33,302 nucleotides of DNA from Planctomycetota bacterium. GTDB taxonomy: Bacteria > Planctomycetota > UBA1135 > UBA2386. Below are positions 31,603 to 33,302 of the stretch, one piece after another. The position numbers were made by a program, and so were the translations under genes. The notes beneath the pieces are model-generated. The model searched no databases and was not told the origin of the DNA. It worked only from the letters and a program-made list of their open reading frames with translations. The DNA lies in the NCBI GenBank assembly GCA_020851075.1, contig JADZDL010000407.1, positions 1 through 33,302 of the forward strand. Direction: 5' to 3'. Each line of letters starts with the position of its first letter. Within the stretch, counting starts at the first letter, position 1.

Positions 31603-33302
31603 CTAGCGGACCGTGTGCTTCGTGCGCACGTTCAGCTCATCGCCTTCGCCGTGGCAGATCGTGCAGGCTTCGGCGCCCGACGGGCTCGTGTTGGCATCGA
31701 TGTGGGCCAACTGGGCCGCCGAGTCATGGCAGGAGCCGCAAGCCGCCCGCCAGCTGCGCGTCGGCACCGTCTGCTGCGGGTGCAAGCGCTCGGCAGGCAA
31801 CGTCCAGGCCGTGTTGTCCGCGCCGTGGCACTTCGTGCAGTCCTTCACGCCGCCCGGCATATCCGGGAACACTTCCTTGTGCGCGTTGTGCAGGAAGTTG
31901 CGGAACTCCACCGAGTCGCCGTAGTGGCCAGTCGTCGGGTTCTCGTAGACCGGCCCAAGCTCCGCACCGGCCGTGCCGTGGCACTGGATGCAGACATTGA
32001 AACCGCGCCGGCTGCCGCCGTGGAACTGGATGTTCTCGTGGCAGGTGTTGCAGGCATCCTGACCAACCACACGCTCGGTGACCGCGATTTCCGTCGCGTC
32101 ACCAAACAGCACGCGCTGGTAGGTCGCGTCCGCGCCTTCCGTGTAGGACGTATTCTCACCCGCCCGCGTCGCGACAAACGTGCGCGCACCGTGCAGGTCG
32201 AACGTGTAGGTGCCCGAGAGAACCGGGAGGCCGAGCCAGTCGCCCCAATCCTCGCCGAGGGTCGGCGATTCCATGAGCGCGCCGGGGTAGACCGACGGCA
32301 CCACGAAGTCACCCGTGTAGTTGGCGAGGATCTCGCCACTGCCGAACTCGGTCAGTTCGGTGATCAGGCCCGTGAGGCCATCGACGGAGTAGTTGGCGGC
32401 CGCGATCGAGGCAGTCGTCGCGACGGCTACCGTGCTGCCCGCCGCGTGGGCGACCTTCAGACCTGGCTTGTAGGTCGTGCGGAACTGGTTGCCGAACCAC
32501 AGGCGATCGCCATCCACGTACTGCACGCGCATGTATTCGCGGCGGCCCACGACGGCGTCTTCGATCACGATGTAGTTGTCCTTCACGAACAAGCTGCCCG
32601 TGCCCGCGGCGACATCGATGTAGTTCTGCGCAACCGGCGCATTGGCGTCGAGCGTCGTGCTGTTGCCCGTGCCCGTGCGACGCAGCAGCACCGTGGCGGC
32701 ACCCGTCACATTCCACTGCGGGCTCGACGTGATGAACGTCTCGAGCGCGGTGGTCGACGTGCCGATCGGCTCATAGAAGTAGAGCGCGGGCATGTTGACC
32801 GTGTAGGGCCCCGTGCCCGTGAAATACGCCTGCGCGAAGCGCATGTTGACGAGCATCTGCGGGTTCTCGGTCGGGCCACTGAGGACCGCTTCGATGCGGC
32901 TCAGCGTGCTCGCCGCGATCGGCGTGCCTTCGTCGTTGAGGACCTGGAACGTGATGCCAACCTTCTCACCGGCGTCGAACTTGCCGTTGCCGTTGCCGCC
33001 AACGTCCGTCACCGTGCTGATCGCGAAGTGCAGACCGGCCGCCAACGTCGGGTCCTTGAGCGGGTGCGTGTGCGCGTCACGAACGTCGAGCGCCGTGCCA
33101 CTCTCGCGGTGGCAGTTCTTGCAGGCCGAGTCGTCGGGCTGCACTGGCATCGTCGAGGTGTTGCTCGCGTAGGGAAGGTTCGGATCCCAATCGTCATGGC
33201 ACGAGCTGCACGCGGCGCGCGTCGGCTGCGTATAGATCAGGTCGCCCTGGGCCGGAGCCGCCAGCGGGCCAGCACCGTCTGGGTCGCCGTGGCACTTGTC
33301 GC
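31603..33302 (-). CDS. OmcA/MtrC-like multiheme c-type cytochrome, 5' end missing
   Basis: The C-terminal ~566 codons of a large multiheme cytochrome; the frame is open to the window edge, so the start lies beyond it. Seven complete CxxCH motifs are read (CSSCH, CKNCH, CNTCH, CIQCH, CTKCH, CGSCH, CTICH), and an eighth is cut by the edge (DKCH preceded by a codon ending GC). The motifs form two groups: at least three near the N-terminal side, then a ~310-residue region without heme motifs, rich in Gly, Thr and Val and probably beta-structured, then a cluster of five at the C-terminus. This matches the OmcA/MtrC decaheme plan of pentaheme domains alternating with beta-barrel domains. Such proteins sit on the outer surface and pass electrons to minerals or other external acceptors. 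It is convergent with comM. The family call is strong; the export signal lies off the window. Confidence 0.92.
   Translation of the reverse strand, partial: DKCHGDPDGAGPLAAPAQGDLIYTQPTRAACSSCHDDWDPNLPYASNTSTMPVQPDDSACKNCHRESGTALDVRDAHTHPLKDPTLAAGLHFAISTVTDVGGNGNGKFDAGEKVGITFQVLNDEGTPIAASTLSRIEAVLSGPTENPQMLVNMRFAQAYFTGTGPYTVNMPALYFYEPIGTSTTALETFITSSPQWNVTGAATVLLRRTGTGNSTTLDANAPVAQNYIDVAAGTGSLFVKDNYIVIEDAVVGRREYMRVQYVDGDRLWFGNQFRTTYKPGLKVAHAAGSTVAVATTASIAAANYSVDGLTGLITELTEFGSGEILANYTGDFVVPSVYPGALMESPTLGEDWGDWLGLPVLSGTYTFDLHGARTFVATRAGENTSYTEGADATYQRVLFGDATEIAVTERVVGQDACNTCHENIQFHGGSRRGFNVCIQCHGTAGAELGPVYENPTTGHYGDSVEFRNFLHNAHKEVFPDMPGGVKDCTKCHGADNTAWTLPAERLHPQQTVPTRSWRAACGSCHDSAAQLAHIDANTSPSGAEACTICHGEGDELNVRTKHTVR

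Overview
The window is GC-rich bacterial chromosome, densely packed with genes on both strands. Several things point to a member of the Planctomycetota. There is a DUF1549/DUF1553 plus DUF1501 operon, a family pair hugely expanded in that phylum. There is also a LamG-type secreted surface protein, a SWIB-domain protein and a RedB-like thioredoxin-fold protein. The assignment is an inference from gene families; no rRNA or other marker gene is present. I saw no tRNA, rRNA, CRISPR array or complete insertion sequence, and no gap between genes exceeds 300 bases.

Layout. 0.2-0.5 kb: small SWIB-domain protein. 0.65-6.3 kb (minus): DUF1549-LamG-DUF1553 protein, DUF1501 protein and an SGNH hydrolase, probably one operon. 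6.4-7.5 kb (plus): divergent secreted LamG protein. 7.6-9.0 kb (minus): AbiEi/AbiEii toxin-antitoxin pair. 9.2-14.2 kb (minus): four genes each overlapping the next by 4 nt, encoding a GntR regulator, an ABC ATPase and two tandem paralogous membrane proteins that join an ABC-2-like permease region to a large beta-propeller-like domain. 14.3-15.2 kb (plus): a lone flagellin, overlapping tail to tail with a membrane class III nucleotide cyclase (15.1-16.2 kb, minus).

16.3-19.7 kb (plus): thiol peroxidase, a secreted coiled-coil protein, a RedB-like protein and an overlapping chemoreceptor-like signalling protein. 19.8-21.8 kb (minus): MBL-fold hydrolase and LACTB-like serine hydrolase. 21.9-23.0 kb (plus): a second short MCP. 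23.0-25.3 kb is an accessory stretch: a RAYT-type HUH transposase with a damaged N-terminus, a MoaD-like protein without its terminal Gly-Gly, a strong 15-bp hairpin, and an Xre/MbcA/ParS-RES toxin-antitoxin pair. 25.3-31.5 kb (plus): an unknown membrane protein, an orphan beta-class DNA methyltransferase, a YdbS/YdbT-like bPH2 pair and a ComM-like AAA+ protein. 31.6 kb to the edge (minus): the C-terminal part of an OmcA/MtrC-like multiheme cytochrome, suggesting electron exchange with external acceptors or donors.

Themes: two toxin-antitoxin systems, an orphan methyltransferase and a RAYT in one window indicate a defence/accessory character. Two MCPs, a flagellin and a cyclase provide signalling and motility parts without the rest of their machinery. 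The best candidate for an undescribed system is the GntR / ABC ATPase / double permease-propeller operon, with a clear inverted-repeat operator next to its start codon.
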